Shown in pieces: positions 19,863 through 27,409 of a DNA stretch of 64,000 nucleotides. This DNA comes from Luteibacter aegosomatissinici (GTDB lineage: Bacteria; Pseudomonadota; Gammaproteobacteria; Xanthomonadales; Rhodanobacteraceae): positions 3,782,001-3,846,000 of the forward strand of contig NZ_CP095742.1 in assembly GCF_023078495.1 (NCBI RefSeq). The letters run 5' to 3'. Every line of letters begins with the position of its first letter. Within the stretch, counting starts at the first letter, position 1. The position numbers and the translations under genes are program-made. Below the pieces are notes generated by a model that was not told where the DNA came from, did no database searches, and saw only the letters and a program-made list of their open reading frames with translations.

Positions 19863-21073
19863 TGGCCGTGGCAAACGCACCGCTCATCGCACTGGTCGCC
19901 GGCGAGGATTCCGGCGACCAGCTCGGCGCCGACCTGCTCGATGCGCTGCGTGCCCGTTACCCCGCCGCGCGCTTCGTCGGCATTGGCGGCCGCCGCATGA
20001 TGGCCCGCGGTTTCGAATCCTGGTTCGATATCCGCGAGCTTTCGGTCATGGGCTTCGCCGAGGTGGTGAAACACCTGCCGCGCCTGCTCAGGCTGCGCAA
20101 GGCACTGGTTCGCCGCCTTCTCGATGAGCGCCCCGATGTCACGATCGGCATCGATGCCCCGGACTTCAACCTGGGCGTGGAGCGTAAGCTGAAGGCGGCG
20201 GGCCTGCGGACGGTTCACTACGTAAGCCCATCGGTCTGGGCATGGCGTGAAAAGCGCGCGGAGAAGATTGGCCAGTCGGCCGACCGGGTGCTTTGCCTGT
20301 TCCCGATGGAACCGCCGATCTATGCGAAACATGGCGTGGATGCCCGCTTCGTCGGCCACCCGCTCGCCGATACCTTTCCCATGGTGTCCGATCGTGCCGG
20401 TGCGCGCGATGCGCTGGGTATCCCGCATGGGGTCCCCGTGCTCGCGGTGCTCCCCGGCAGCCGGCCCAGCGAGATTGAGCGCATCGGGGCCATCTTCGTC
20501 GAGGCTGCCCGCCGCGTGAGCGTGGCCATGCCCAACCTGCAGATCGTGGTTCCCGCGGCGAACGAGCGCGTGCATGCACGCCTGGGCGAGCTGCTATCGG
20601 GTTTTCCCGGCACGCCCCCCCTGCTGATCGACGGCCACTCCCATCAGGCCATGCTGGCCGCCGATGTCGTCCTGCTCGCGTCAGGCACGGCCACGCTCGA
20701 GGCCATGCTGGCCAAGCGGCCCATGGTGGTCGGGTATCGGGTGTCACCGACCAGCTACCGCATCGCCAAGGCATTGCGCATGCTGAAGACCGATGTCTAT
20801 AGCCTGCCGAACATACTGGGCCGCGCCTGCGGCCTCGGCCGTACGTTGCTCGTCCCTGAATTCATGCAGGATGACTGCACGCCGGCCAACCTGGCTGACG
20901 CCACGCTGGCCATGCTGGGCGATAGCGATCGCCGTGGTGCCATCGTCGCCGCGTTCGAGTTCCTTCACCAGGAGCTGCGCGGCGGGCTGGAGCGCGCGGC
21001 CGACCATGCCGCGGATGCCGTGGGCGATTTCGTGAACGCGCCCGCCATGCCTGCCACAAGCGCAGCGCCGTAG
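19862..21073 (+). CDS. lpxB: lipid A disaccharide synthase LpxB
   Basis: GT19 glycosyltransferase joining UDP-2,3-diacylglucosamine and lipid X to the lipid A disaccharide. The protein is about 403 residues. It begins with the family-typical [18 protein letters not shown] and carries [18 protein letters not shown] and, in the C-terminal half, [21 protein letters not shown] at the donor site. ATG at 19862 overlaps the lpxA stop (TGATG); a GTG one codon earlier is also possible. rnhB follows after 11 bases. Confidence 0.96.
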   Translation: MAVANAPLIALVAGEDSGDQLGADLLDALRARYPAARFVGIGGRRMMARGFESWFDIRELSVMGFAEVVKHLPRLLRLRKALVRRLLDERPDVTIGIDAPDFNLGVERKLKAAGLRTVHYVSPSVWAWREKRAEKIGQSADRVLCLFPMEPPIYAKHGVDARFVGHPLADTFPMVSDRAGARDALGIPHGVPVLAVLPGSRPSEIERIGAIFVEAARRVSVAMPNLQIVVPAANERVHARLGELLSGFPGTPPLLIDGHSHQAMLAADVVLLASGTATLEAMLAKRPMVVGYRVSPTSYRIAKALRMLKTDVYSLPNILGRACGLGRTLLVPEFMQDDCTPANLADATLAMLGDSDRRGAIVAAFEFLHQELRGGLERAADHAADAVGDFVNAPAMPATSAAP

Positions 21074-21084
21074 GCGAAGCACGC

Positions 21085-21738
21085 ATGCCACGCAGGCTGA
21101 ACATCACGCGCCAATTGAGTCCCGACCTCGTCGTAGCCGGCGTGGACGAGGCAGGGCGCGGCCCGCTGGCGGGTCCCGTCGTCGTGGCGGCGGTCATCCT
21201 CGATCCAGCGCGGGCCATCCGCGGCCTGAACGACTCCAAGCAACTGGATGAAGGCACGCGCGAGAAGCTTTACGCGCGCATCGTGGAGCGCGCGCTGGCG
21301 TACAGCGTGATCTTCGTCGAGCGCGAGGAGATCGACGCCATCAACATCTTCCAGGCCACGATGGCGGGCATGACCCGGGCGCTGATGGGCTTGTCACTCG
21401 CGCCCACCATGGCCCTGGTGGACGGCAACCGCCTCCCGCGCACCCTCCCCTGCACCGCCCAGGCCGTTATCGGTGGTGACGCCACGGAACCCGCCATCAG
21501 TGCCGCCTCGATATTGGCCAAGGTCAGCCGCGACCGCCATATGAAGGCGCTGGACCAGGTGCATCCCGGTTATGGGTTTGCCAGGCACAAGGGCTATGGC
21601 GTGCCCGAACACCTGGACGCCCTGGAACGCCTGGGCCCCTGCGATGCCCACCGCCGCAGTTTTGCGCCGGTCAAGCGCTGGTTCATGCCGGACGGCCTGG
21701 GCGAGCCCATCGCCGACCTTTTCCCGGCAGCAACCTGA
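21085..21738 (+). CDS. rnhB: ribonuclease HII
   Basis: Cleaves RNA in RNA-DNA hybrids, including single ribonucleotides in DNA. The 217-residue protein has the DEDD active-site signatures: [17 protein letters not shown] with the first Asp-Glu pair, ALVDGNRLP with the third acidic residue, and [15 protein letters not shown] with the last. It closes the lipid A cluster. dnaE, which often follows rnhB in this gene order, is not present. Confidence 0.96.
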   Translation: MPRRLNITRQLSPDLVVAGVDEAGRGPLAGPVVVAAVILDPARAIRGLNDSKQLDEGTREKLYARIVERALAYSVIFVEREEIDAINIFQATMAGMTRALMGLSLAPTMALVDGNRLPRTLPCTAQAVIGGDATEPAISAASILAKVSRDRHMKALDQVHPGYGFARHKGYGVPEHLDALERLGPCDAHRRSFAPVKRWFMPDGLGEPIADLFPAAT

Positions 21739-21855
21739 ACGCCGCTTGCCGGGTTCGCGCCGAACCCTAAAGTCCCCGCCGAGACGGCCGATAGCCCTGC
21801 TAACGCCCCCCACATGCCCCGGGCGTCCGCTTTAGCCATCGAAACAGGGATTACC

Positions 21856-22221
21856 ATGAAGAAGATCGCCATCGCCGCCGTGCTGATGCTCGCTGCCCCG
21901 CTGTCTGCGCAAGCCGCGTGTGCCGTCAAGGATTTCGCCATCGACGGGTTCGCCGTGAAGCTGCAGCAGGGCTCCGGCCAGCCGCGTTTCAGCATGAAGG
22001 GCAACCTCGTGAACAAGTGCGGCGAAGCCGCCGCCGCCCAGATCCGCATCGATGCGAAGGATGCCTCGGGCAAGGTCATCGCCAGCAAGCAGGGCTGGCC
22101 GGCCGGCACCTCCAACATCGACCCGGGCAAGAGCGTCGATTTCGACCTGGGCCGCCTGTTCCGCTACTCGCCGGAAATGTCGGACTACACGGTCGTCGTG
22201 TCGGACGTGAAGGCCTGGTAA
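21856..22221 (+). CDS. small exported protein of unknown function
   Basis: The 121-residue protein begins with a clear Sec signal peptide (MKKIAIAAVLMLAAPLSAQAA, cleavage after AQA) following a weak ribosome binding site (CAGGGA) before the ATG at 21856. The mature part of about 100 residues has two Cys (near the new N-terminus and in NKCGEAAAA) that could form a disulfide. Its alternating pattern (AQIRIDAKDASGKVIASKQ, TVVVSDVKAW) suggests a small beta-sandwich, similar in flavour to FxLYD or DUF3426-like domains. That is only an impression. It lies alone after rnhB and is followed by a GC-rich hairpin. Confidence 0.8.
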   Translation: MKKIAIAAVLMLAAPLSAQAACAVKDFAIDGFAVKLQQGSGQPRFSMKGNLVNKCGEAAAAQIRIDAKDASGKVIASKQGWPAGTSNIDPGKSVDFDLGRLFRYSPEMSDYTVVVSDVKAW

Positions 22222-22228
22222 TACCTCG

Positions 22229-22251
22229 CCCCGCGCGGTTTCCGCGCGGGG
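22229..22251. terminator. GC-rich hairpin after the small exported gene
   Basis: A 10-bp perfect stem CCCCGCGCGG/CCGCGCGGGG with a TTT loop. There is no T-tract, so its strength as a terminator is doubtful. Confidence 0.4.
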
Positions 22252-22256
22252 CAGCT

Positions 22257-22328
22257 GCAGGAGTGCACTTGCGCGCGATGGGACATGCGCTCACGCCCGG
22301 GTGTTGGCGGGGTTCGCCCCGCTCCTAC
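22257..22328. repeat. REP pair; supplies the moeA stop codon
   Basis: Runs from GCAGGAGTGCACTTGCGCGCG to GGGGTTCGCCCCGCTCCTAC. Read on the minus strand, the right head GTAGGAGC contains the TAG (22327-22325) that stops moeA. Confidence 0.75.
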
Positions 22329-23515
22329 AGCGCTAGCCAGGCAACCTTATCGCCGGGCTGGAATGATGTTTCGCGCGACGGTAACCACACCAGCGCGTGT
22401 GCCGAAGCCAGGTTGCTGAGCATGTGCGAATCCTGCCGCGGCAATAGCGCCAGCCGTGCCACGGCATCGCTCATATCCAGGCGCATGCGCACCAGGCGGT
22501 CGCGCTCGCCATCGGCCTCCACAGCCCCATCGAGCACACCGTGCCGCCACTCGGGCTGTGCCGTCGTCTCGCCCTCCAGATGGCCAAGCACGGCCCGCGC
22601 ATGCACGGCCAGGCAGACCAGTACGGCTGCGGGGTTGCCTGGCATGCCCAGCAACGCACGCCCTTCGCGCACGCCGAACCAAAGCGGCTTGCCCGGTTTC
22701 TGTGCCACTTTCCAGAACACCTTGCGCACGCCCAGCCTGTCGGCGACGAGCGGCACGAAATCGCGATCGCCCACGGAAACACCACCACTGGTGACCACCA
22801 GGTCCGCGCTATCCAGCGCCGCGCTCATGGCTTCCTCGAGCGCGGCCTCATCGTCACGAACGTACGCGACGACGGGCTCGCCGTATCCATGCTCGACGAA
22901 CCAGGCGCGTAACAGCGGCCCGTTCGCGTCGTAGATCTTCGCTGGCAACAGGTCCTCACCCGCGCGCACCACCTCGTCGCCAGTCACGAGTACCGCCACG
23001 CGTGGCCGCCGGTGTACTTCCACGCTATCGACGCCGGCCATCGCCAGTGCCGCTAGGATGCCAGCGTTCACCCGCTGCCCCGTGTGCGCGATAACCGTGC
23101 CTTCGACCAGTTCTTCGCCTTCATAGCGCACGCCCTCACCGGCACGCACAGGCTCACGCAACGCGATCTCCTCGCCGTCGCGATCCACGATCTCCTGGCG
23201 AGCCACGCTATCGGCGCCCTCCGGCAACATGCCGCCGGTAAGGATGCGTACGGCCTGGCCAGGCCCCACGGCGGCGCTGGCGAGTTCGCCCGCAGCAGCG
23301 GTGCCGACCAGCGTGCGCGGCCGCTCGCCATCGCGGCTGCGCACGGCATAGCCATCCAGGGCACTCTGCGTGAAACGTGGCAACGCAATGCGCGCACGCG
23401 GTGATTCGGCCAACACAGCGCCAAGGGCAAGTTCGACGGGCACGCGCTGCGTGCCTAGCGGTGACAGCGATTCCTTGTATCGGGCAAATGCCTCGCCGAG
23501 GGGAAGCAGCGCCAT
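22325..23515 (-). CDS. moeA: molybdopterin molybdenumtransferase MoeA
   Basis: Inserts molybdate into adenylated molybdopterin. The 396-residue protein shows the MoeA order: N-terminal domains with ALDGYAVRS and GQAVRILTGGMLPEGAD, a MoaB/Mog-like central domain with VLVTGDEV and VVTSGGVSVGDRD, and a C-terminal beta domain. ATG at 23515 lies one base after the moaCB stop (TGA-C-ATG). The last codon CTG is followed by TAG, which belongs to the GTAGGAGC head of a REP, so the C-terminus may have been trimmed or redefined by that element. Last gene of the moa operon. Confidence 0.93.
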   Translation of the reverse strand: MALLPLGEAFARYKESLSPLGTQRVPVELALGAVLAESPRARIALPRFTQSALDGYAVRSRDGERPRTLVGTAAAGELASAAVGPGQAVRILTGGMLPEGADSVARQEIVDRDGEEIALREPVRAGEGVRYEGEELVEGTVIAHTGQRVNAGILAALAMAGVDSVEVHRRPRVAVLVTGDEVVRAGEDLLPAKIYDANGPLLRAWFVEHGYGEPVVAYVRDDEAALEEAMSAALDSADLVVTSGGVSVGDRDFVPLVADRLGVRKVFWKVAQKPGKPLWFGVREGRALLGMPGNPAAVLVCLAVHARAVLGHLEGETTAQPEWRHGVLDGAVEADGERDRLVRMRLDMSDAVARLALLPRQDSHMLSNLASAHALVWLPSRETSFQPGDKVAWLAL

Positions 23516-23516
23516 G

Positions 23517-24455
23517 TCAGTGCGCCTCGCCGTAGCCGCCGGGGTGCCGCCCACCGCCGCGGCCGGTCTCTAGCAGGTGCACCAGGCCGGGCAACGTCGC
23601 GGCCAGCGATTCACTGGCACCGCCGCGACTGCCCGGGAAGGTGAGGATCAGGGTGTCGCCCGCGTACCCAGCCACGCCCCGCGAGAGCATCGCGAAGGGC
23701 ATGCGCTGCTGGCCGAACGCACGCGCAGCTTCCATGATTCCTGGAATCTCGACATCGAGCATCGGCTTTACGGTATCCACCGTGATATCGCGCGGGCCCA
23801 GTCCGGTGCCGCCCACGGTGATCACCAGTTCGATCTTCCGCTCGCGCAGGGTACGCAAGGTGCTGCCCAGCACGTGCGCGTCATCCGGGAGCACGCTGTA
23901 CTCGATGGGCGAGAACCCGGCCGCCTCCAGCGCATCGCGCACATAGGTACCTGCCGTATCCGCCTTCGCACCGCTGGCCACGGTATCGGAAAGCACGAGC
24001 ACGGCGGCGCTGCGCGGTTGCGTCAGTGTGCGGCGGTAATGGGATTTGCCGCCGAGCTTGCGCTCCAGGCGGCAATCCTCGATATGCAGCTCATCGGGCT
24101 CGGCATACGGTTTCAGCATGTCGTAAAGCGTCAGCGCGGCAAGGCTCGCGGCAGTCAGCGCCTCCATCTCCACACCCGTGGGGCCGATGGTTTCGACCTC
24201 GGCAATGACCCGCACGGAGGTATCCGCCAGTTCATACGCCACATCCGCGCGATGGATTGGCAGCGGGTGGCATAACGGAATCAGCTCATCCGTCCGTTTG
24301 GCCGCGAGAATACCGGCGACACGGGCCGTTTTCAGCGGATCGCCTTTCTCGGTGTCGCCGCTCCGTAGCAAGGCGATGCAGTGGGCGGGCGCATGCAGCG
24401 TGGCTGTCGCGCGGGCAACGCGCTTGGAATCCGGCTTCTGGCTGACGTCTTTCAT
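23517..24455 (-). CDS. moaCB: fused MoaC-MoaB molybdenum cofactor protein
   Basis: Two enzymes in one 312-residue chain. Residues 1 to about 150 are MoaC, cyclic pyranopterin monophosphate synthase, with KTARVAGILAAKRTDELIPLCHPL and the EVETIGPTGVEMEALTAAS active-site region. Residues from about 155 are MoaB/MogA-like, adenylating molybdopterin, with AAVLVLSDTVASG and VITVGGTGLGPRDIT. MoaC makes the pterin and MoaB acts late, so the fusion joins non-consecutive steps. The start ATG overlaps the moaE stop by four bases. Such bifunctional proteins are known in Xanthomonadales. Confidence 0.93.
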   Translation of the reverse strand: MKDVSQKPDSKRVARATATLHAPAHCIALLRSGDTEKGDPLKTARVAGILAAKRTDELIPLCHPLPIHRADVAYELADTSVRVIAEVETIGPTGVEMEALTAASLAALTLYDMLKPYAEPDELHIEDCRLERKLGGKSHYRRTLTQPRSAAVLVLSDTVASGAKADTAGTYVRDALEAAGFSPIEYSVLPDDAHVLGSTLRTLRERKIELVITVGGTGLGPRDITVDTVKPMLDVEIPGIMEAARAFGQQRMPFAMLSRGVAGYAGDTLILTFPGSRGGASESLAATLPGLVHLLETGRGGGRHPGGYGEAH

Positions 24456-24937
24456 CCGTGGCTCGCGTGGGAGTGGTGGCGGTGCGGCGTCGGCTCTGGT
24501 CCATCCAGGTCATCCCGGATGCAGCACCCTTCGACGAACGCGCTGGTGCCGTCGGCGTAGAACTCTTCTTTCCAGATCGGCGCCGTGTGCTTGACGGCAT
24601 CGACCGCGTGGCGGCAGGCCTCGAACGCCTCGGCGCGGTGTGGCGCACGCACCACGCACGCGATGGCGATATCACCGATCGCCAGGTCGCCCAGCCGGTG
24701 CACGATGCGCACGTAGGGCACGTTGAAGCGGCGGCGGGTATCTTCTTCCACATCGCGGATGACCCGCGCGGCGAGCGGTTCATGCGCCGTATAAGCCAGG
24801 TGCAACACATGGCGGCCTTCATGATGGTCACGTACGGTGCCGACGAACATGGCCAGGCCACCGCATTCCGGGTGCCTGTCCAGTTCGAGCAGCGGCTCGA
24901 TGGTGAGCGGTTCGTGGGAAAGCACGGCGTGCGCCAT
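24452..24937 (-). CDS. moaE: molybdopterin synthase catalytic subunit MoaE
   Basis: With MoaD, inserts two sulfurs into precursor Z. The 161-residue protein shows GGLAMFVGTVRDHHEGRHV, the YTAHEPLAARVIRDV block in place of the usual LEYEAY, VRIVHRLGDLAIGD and the active-site APIWKEEFYADG with two Lys/Glu neighbours. A short His-rich end (PTPHRHHSHASHG) is unusual and could be a nonspecific metal-binding tail. ATG at 24937 lies two bases after moaD. Confidence 0.93.
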   Translation of the reverse strand: MAHAVLSHEPLTIEPLLELDRHPECGGLAMFVGTVRDHHEGRHVLHLAYTAHEPLAARVIRDVEEDTRRRFNVPYVRIVHRLGDLAIGDIAIACVVRAPHRAEAFEACRHAVDAVKHTAPIWKEEFYADGTSAFVEGCCIRDDLDGPEPTPHRHHSHASHG

Positions 24938-24939
24938 GA

Positions 24940-25191
24940 TCAACCCCCGGCCACGGGTGGGAGCAGCGCGATACGGCCATCTGCCGGCAACGGATCGGCC
25001 CGGCGCACGATGGTGTCGCCGGAAACACACGCGCACCGTTCCAGCGAACCGGCGAGTTCCGGGCGCGCAGCCGCCAGCAGCGCCAGGGCCTCGCCAACGG
25101 TATGCACCCCGGTCGGGGCATTCATGCCGTATTCGCGCGTGCCGGCCAGCCGTTCCAGGTTGGCGTAGAGTTCAAACGTAATGGGGATCAT
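24940..25191 (-). CDS. moaD: molybdopterin synthase sulfur carrier subunit MoaD
   Basis: Ubiquitin-like sulfur carrier of 83 residues ending in the essential Gly-Gly (ALLPPVAGG), which is thiocarboxylated and enters the MoaE active site. The N-terminus MIPITFELYANLERLAG is typical. It sits 18 bases after moaA and two before moaE. No moeB is next to it, so the adenylating enzyme must be encoded elsewhere. Confidence 0.93.
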   Translation of the reverse strand: MIPITFELYANLERLAGTREYGMNAPTGVHTVGEALALLAAARPELAGSLERCACVSGDTIVRRADPLPADGRIALLPPVAGG

Positions 25192-25209
25192 GGAGTCTCT
25201 CGGGTGGGT

Positions 25210-26184
25210 TCAGCCGCCCATCGCGTGCATGGTGACCGTTCGCTCGACGGGGCCGGGGCGTGATGCGTAGCCGGCGTCCTTCAACCACACCGCCCGCCGC
25301 ACCGTGGCCGAAAGCGTTTCGTCATCGGCGCCTTCGCGCATCTGCACACCCAGCGGTGTGCCGATCGGCGAGAACAGGCAGGTGAACAGTTCTCCCGTGG
25401 CCGTGATCCGCAAGCGATCGCAACTGGCGCAAAACGGATGCGACACGGTGGAAATGATGCCCAGGGGATAATGCCCGTCCACCCGGTACGGGGATGCAGG
25501 ATCGCTGCTGCGCGGCAACGCCTCCACCGTGTGCTGTGCGCCGATCGCCGCGAGCATCTCGGCTTCACTGACCACGGCGTCGCGGCGCCAGTGCCCGGGC
25601 GCATCCAGGGGCATGTACTCGATAAAGCGCAGGGGCAGGCCCTGGGCCATCGCCCATTCCAGCAGGGGCACGACCTGGTCGTCGTTCTCGCCACGCATGA
25701 CGACGGCGTTGAGTTTGATGGAGGCCCCCGCATCGGCGAGGGCGCGTATGCCATCCAGCACCGGTGCCACCTCGCGCCGGGTCAGTTGGCGGAATACAGT
25801 GGCATCCACGGCATCCAGGCTTACGTTGAAATCATCGATGCCCGCGGCGACGAGCGTGGCAGCCACTGGCGCAATCCGCGAGGCATTGGTGGTCATGGAA
25901 AGACGACGCAGGCCTCGCTCACGCAGCGCACCGATCTCGCGAACGCACTCCACCAGGTCGCGACGAAGCAGGGGCTCGCCCCCTGTCAGGCGGATCTGGT
26001 CGATTCCCTGGTCGACGAACAGCCCGGCCAGGCGCACGAGCTCGCCCCGCGCAAGGAGGCTCTTGCGCGGGAGCCAGTCGGGCTGCTCCGGCATGCAGTA
26101 CGTACAGCGGAAATTGCAGCGATCTGTCAGGGAGATCCGCAACTTGCGCTTGGTACGGCCGTGGCTGTCGATCAGTGGGGACAT
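25210..26184 (-). CDS. moaA: GTP 3',8-cyclase MoaA
   Basis: Radical SAM enzyme for the first step of molybdenum cofactor synthesis. From the ATG at 26184 it has 324 residues. The N-terminal cluster motif CNFRCTYC (Cys23, Cys27, Cys30) binds the SAM cluster; the C-terminal CASCDRLRITATGELFTCLF supplies the three Cys of the second 4Fe-4S cluster. LTGGEPLLRRDL is the SAM-binding GGE region, and the chain ends in Gly-Gly. An in-frame ATG at 26229 would add 15 residues that do not look conserved. First gene of the moaA-D-E-CB-moeA operon. Confidence 0.94.
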   Translation of the reverse strand: MSPLIDSHGRTKRKLRISLTDRCNFRCTYCMPEQPDWLPRKSLLARGELVRLAGLFVDQGIDQIRLTGGEPLLRRDLVECVREIGALRERGLRRLSMTTNASRIAPVAATLVAAGIDDFNVSLDAVDATVFRQLTRREVAPVLDGIRALADAGASIKLNAVVMRGENDDQVVPLLEWAMAQGLPLRFIEYMPLDAPGHWRRDAVVSEAEMLAAIGAQHTVEALPRSSDPASPYRVDGHYPLGIISTVSHPFCASCDRLRITATGELFTCLFSPIGTPLGVQMREGADDETLSATVRRAVWLKDAGYASRPGPVERTVTMHAMGG

Positions 26185-26315
26185 GGGCCTAAGGTATGCC
26201 ACATCGGGCCGGAGTTCACGTACGTCCATGACCTTTGGCGGTGAATTTTCCGCACCGCGTCACGGGGACCCTGAAAAAAAGGTGCATCGAATGCGAAAAA
26301 TCTTCTTCAACCCTA

Positions 26316-26344
26316 TTTTCAGCGGACGAAAGCAACGCTAGAGT
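26316..26344 (+). promoter_or_regulatory. possible promoter of the HU-like gene
   Basis: TTTTCA (26316-26321) and TAGAGT (26339-26344) are 17 bases apart in the moaA/HU divergent gap. The match is moderate. A small CGGCC/GGCCG hairpin follows in the leader (26363-26378). Confidence 0.35.
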
Positions 26345-26408
26345 GAGTCGCCCGCTGGGCACCGGCCTTTAAGGGCCGCCTCATTCGATCAAAGTGACAA
26401 GGAATATC

Positions 26409-26804
26409 ATGGCCACGACCAAAAAAACGGCGGCAAAGAAGGCCGCTGCCAAGGCTCCCGCCAAGGCTGCTAAGGCGCCTGCCGCGCTCAAGCCGATCAA
26501 GGATCCGCTGTCGAAGTCGTCGCTCGTCTCGCACATCGTCGAGCAGAGCGGTGTGGATTCGAAGAGCGTGAAGGCCGTCCTGGCCTCGCTCGAAGGCGCG
26601 ATCAGCGCTTCGGTCCACAAGAAGGGCGCTGGCACGTTCACGCTGCCGGGCCTGCTGAAGATCACCTCCGTTGCCGTGGCTGCCAAGCCGAAGCGCAAGG
26701 GTAAGGATCCGTTCACCGGTGAAGAGCGCTGGTTCGCTGCCAAGCCCGCCTCGGTGAAGGTCAAGGTCCGTCCGCTCAAGAAGCTGAAGGACGCCGCCGC
26801 CTGA
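26409..26804 (+). CDS. HU/IHF-family DNA-binding protein with histone H1-like tail
   Basis: A 131-residue nucleoid protein. The first 30 or so residues are a Lys/Ala/Pro repeat (TTKKTAAKKAAAKAPAKAAKAPAAL) like the histone H1-like tails of some bacterial proteins. The rest is an HU domain: LSKSSLVSHIVEQSGVDSK, GAGTFTLPGLLKI and the DNA-binding arm with RKGKDPFTGEER. Another Lys-rich segment closes it (VKVRPLKKLKD). A good AAGGAAT ribosome binding site precedes ATG 26409. A strong terminator follows, so it is a single-gene unit. Confidence 0.92.
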   Translation: MATTKKTAAKKAAAKAPAKAAKAPAALKPIKDPLSKSSLVSHIVEQSGVDSKSVKAVLASLEGAISASVHKKGAGTFTLPGLLKITSVAVAAKPKRKGKDPFTGEERWFAAKPASVKVKVRPLKKLKDAAA

Positions 26805-26848
26805 TCCCGTGCGGCGGCCTTGCCGCCGCGGATCGACGAGGTACCGAA

Positions 26849-26879
26849 AGCCCCTGCCTTCTGGCGGGGGCTTTTTTTT
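26849..26879 (+). terminator. Rho-independent terminator after the HU-like gene
   Basis: Stem AGCCCCTGCC/GGCGGGGGCT with a TTCT loop and one G-T pair, followed by a run of eight T residues. Confidence 0.95.
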
Positions 26880-26964
26880 GGTTCTTCGCTTGTTTCAGTG
26901 AGTGTGTGTTTCATCCTGCCTGTTCGCCGGTTCAATGACGTAAGGCCAACGGCGAACGCCCCTC

Positions 26965-27009
26965 TTGACGACAGTTGTAGTCAGGCGCATATTGCCTACA
27001 TCTGTAGTC
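26965..27009 (+). promoter_or_regulatory. promoter with two BlaI/MecI-type operators
   Basis: A promoter TTGACG (26965-26970) with CATATT (26988-26993) at 17 bases is bracketed by two copies of a palindrome of the form GACTACA-NN-TGTAGTC. Copy 1 is GACGACAGTTGTAGTC at 26967-26982, overlapping the -35; copy 2 is GCCTACATCTGTAGTC at 26994-27009, just after the -10. BlaI and MecI are known to bind TACA-N2-TGTA dyads. Position and symmetry indicate autorepression by the gene that follows. Confidence 0.75.
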
Positions 27010-27020
27010 AGGAGCGGGAC

Positions 27021-27407
27021 ATGGCAAAGAAGACCATTGGCGACCAGGAACTCGCCTTGCTGCAATACATCGAGGATGCACCGAAAAGCTCGGTCGCCGA
27101 GGTGTGCGCAGGGTACGGCGAAGCACGCGGCCTCGCCCGCTCCACCGTGCTCACCATGATGGAACGGCTCCGCGCCAAGGGCTTCCTCAGCCGTCGTAAG
27201 GCCGAAGGCGCGTATCGCTACAGCGTTACCGGCGAATCGGGCGACGTCATGAGCGGCGCCGTTGCGCGCTTCGTCGAACGCACCCTGCAAGGCTCCGTAT
27301 CCCCGTTCGTCGCATGGATGGCCGAGCGCGGCCAGGTCAGCGATAACGAACTGGCCGAACTCGAAGCACTCGTCGGCCAGCTGCAGTCGCAGCGAAAAGG
27401 GCGCTGA
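27021..27407 (+). CDS. BlaI/MecI-family transcriptional repressor
   Basis: A 128-residue winged-helix repressor (Penicillinase_R family). The N-terminal half has IGDQELALLQYIEDAPKSSVAEV and a recognition helix region RSTVLTMMERLRAKGFLSRRK; the C-terminal half is a helical dimerisation arm (VERTLQGSVSPFVAWMAERGQVSDNELAELEALV). In known systems the repressor is cleaved or released after signalling by an adjacent M56 membrane protease, which is encoded two bases downstream here. Two matching operators lie over its promoter. ATG 27021 has an AGGAG ribosome binding site (27010-27014). Confidence 0.9.
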   Translation: MAKKTIGDQELALLQYIEDAPKSSVAEVCAGYGEARGLARSTVLTMMERLRAKGFLSRRKAEGAYRYSVTGESGDVMSGAVARFVERTLQGSVSPFVAWMAERGQVSDNELAELEALVGQLQSQRKGR

Positions 27408-27409
27408 CC

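Noticed and set aside
26185-26408. molybdenum cofactor riboswitch upstream of moaA
   Set aside because: Such riboswitches are known before moaA in gammaproteobacteria, but I could not find the expected stem pattern in this 220-base region; a covariance search with the MOCO RNA model would decide.
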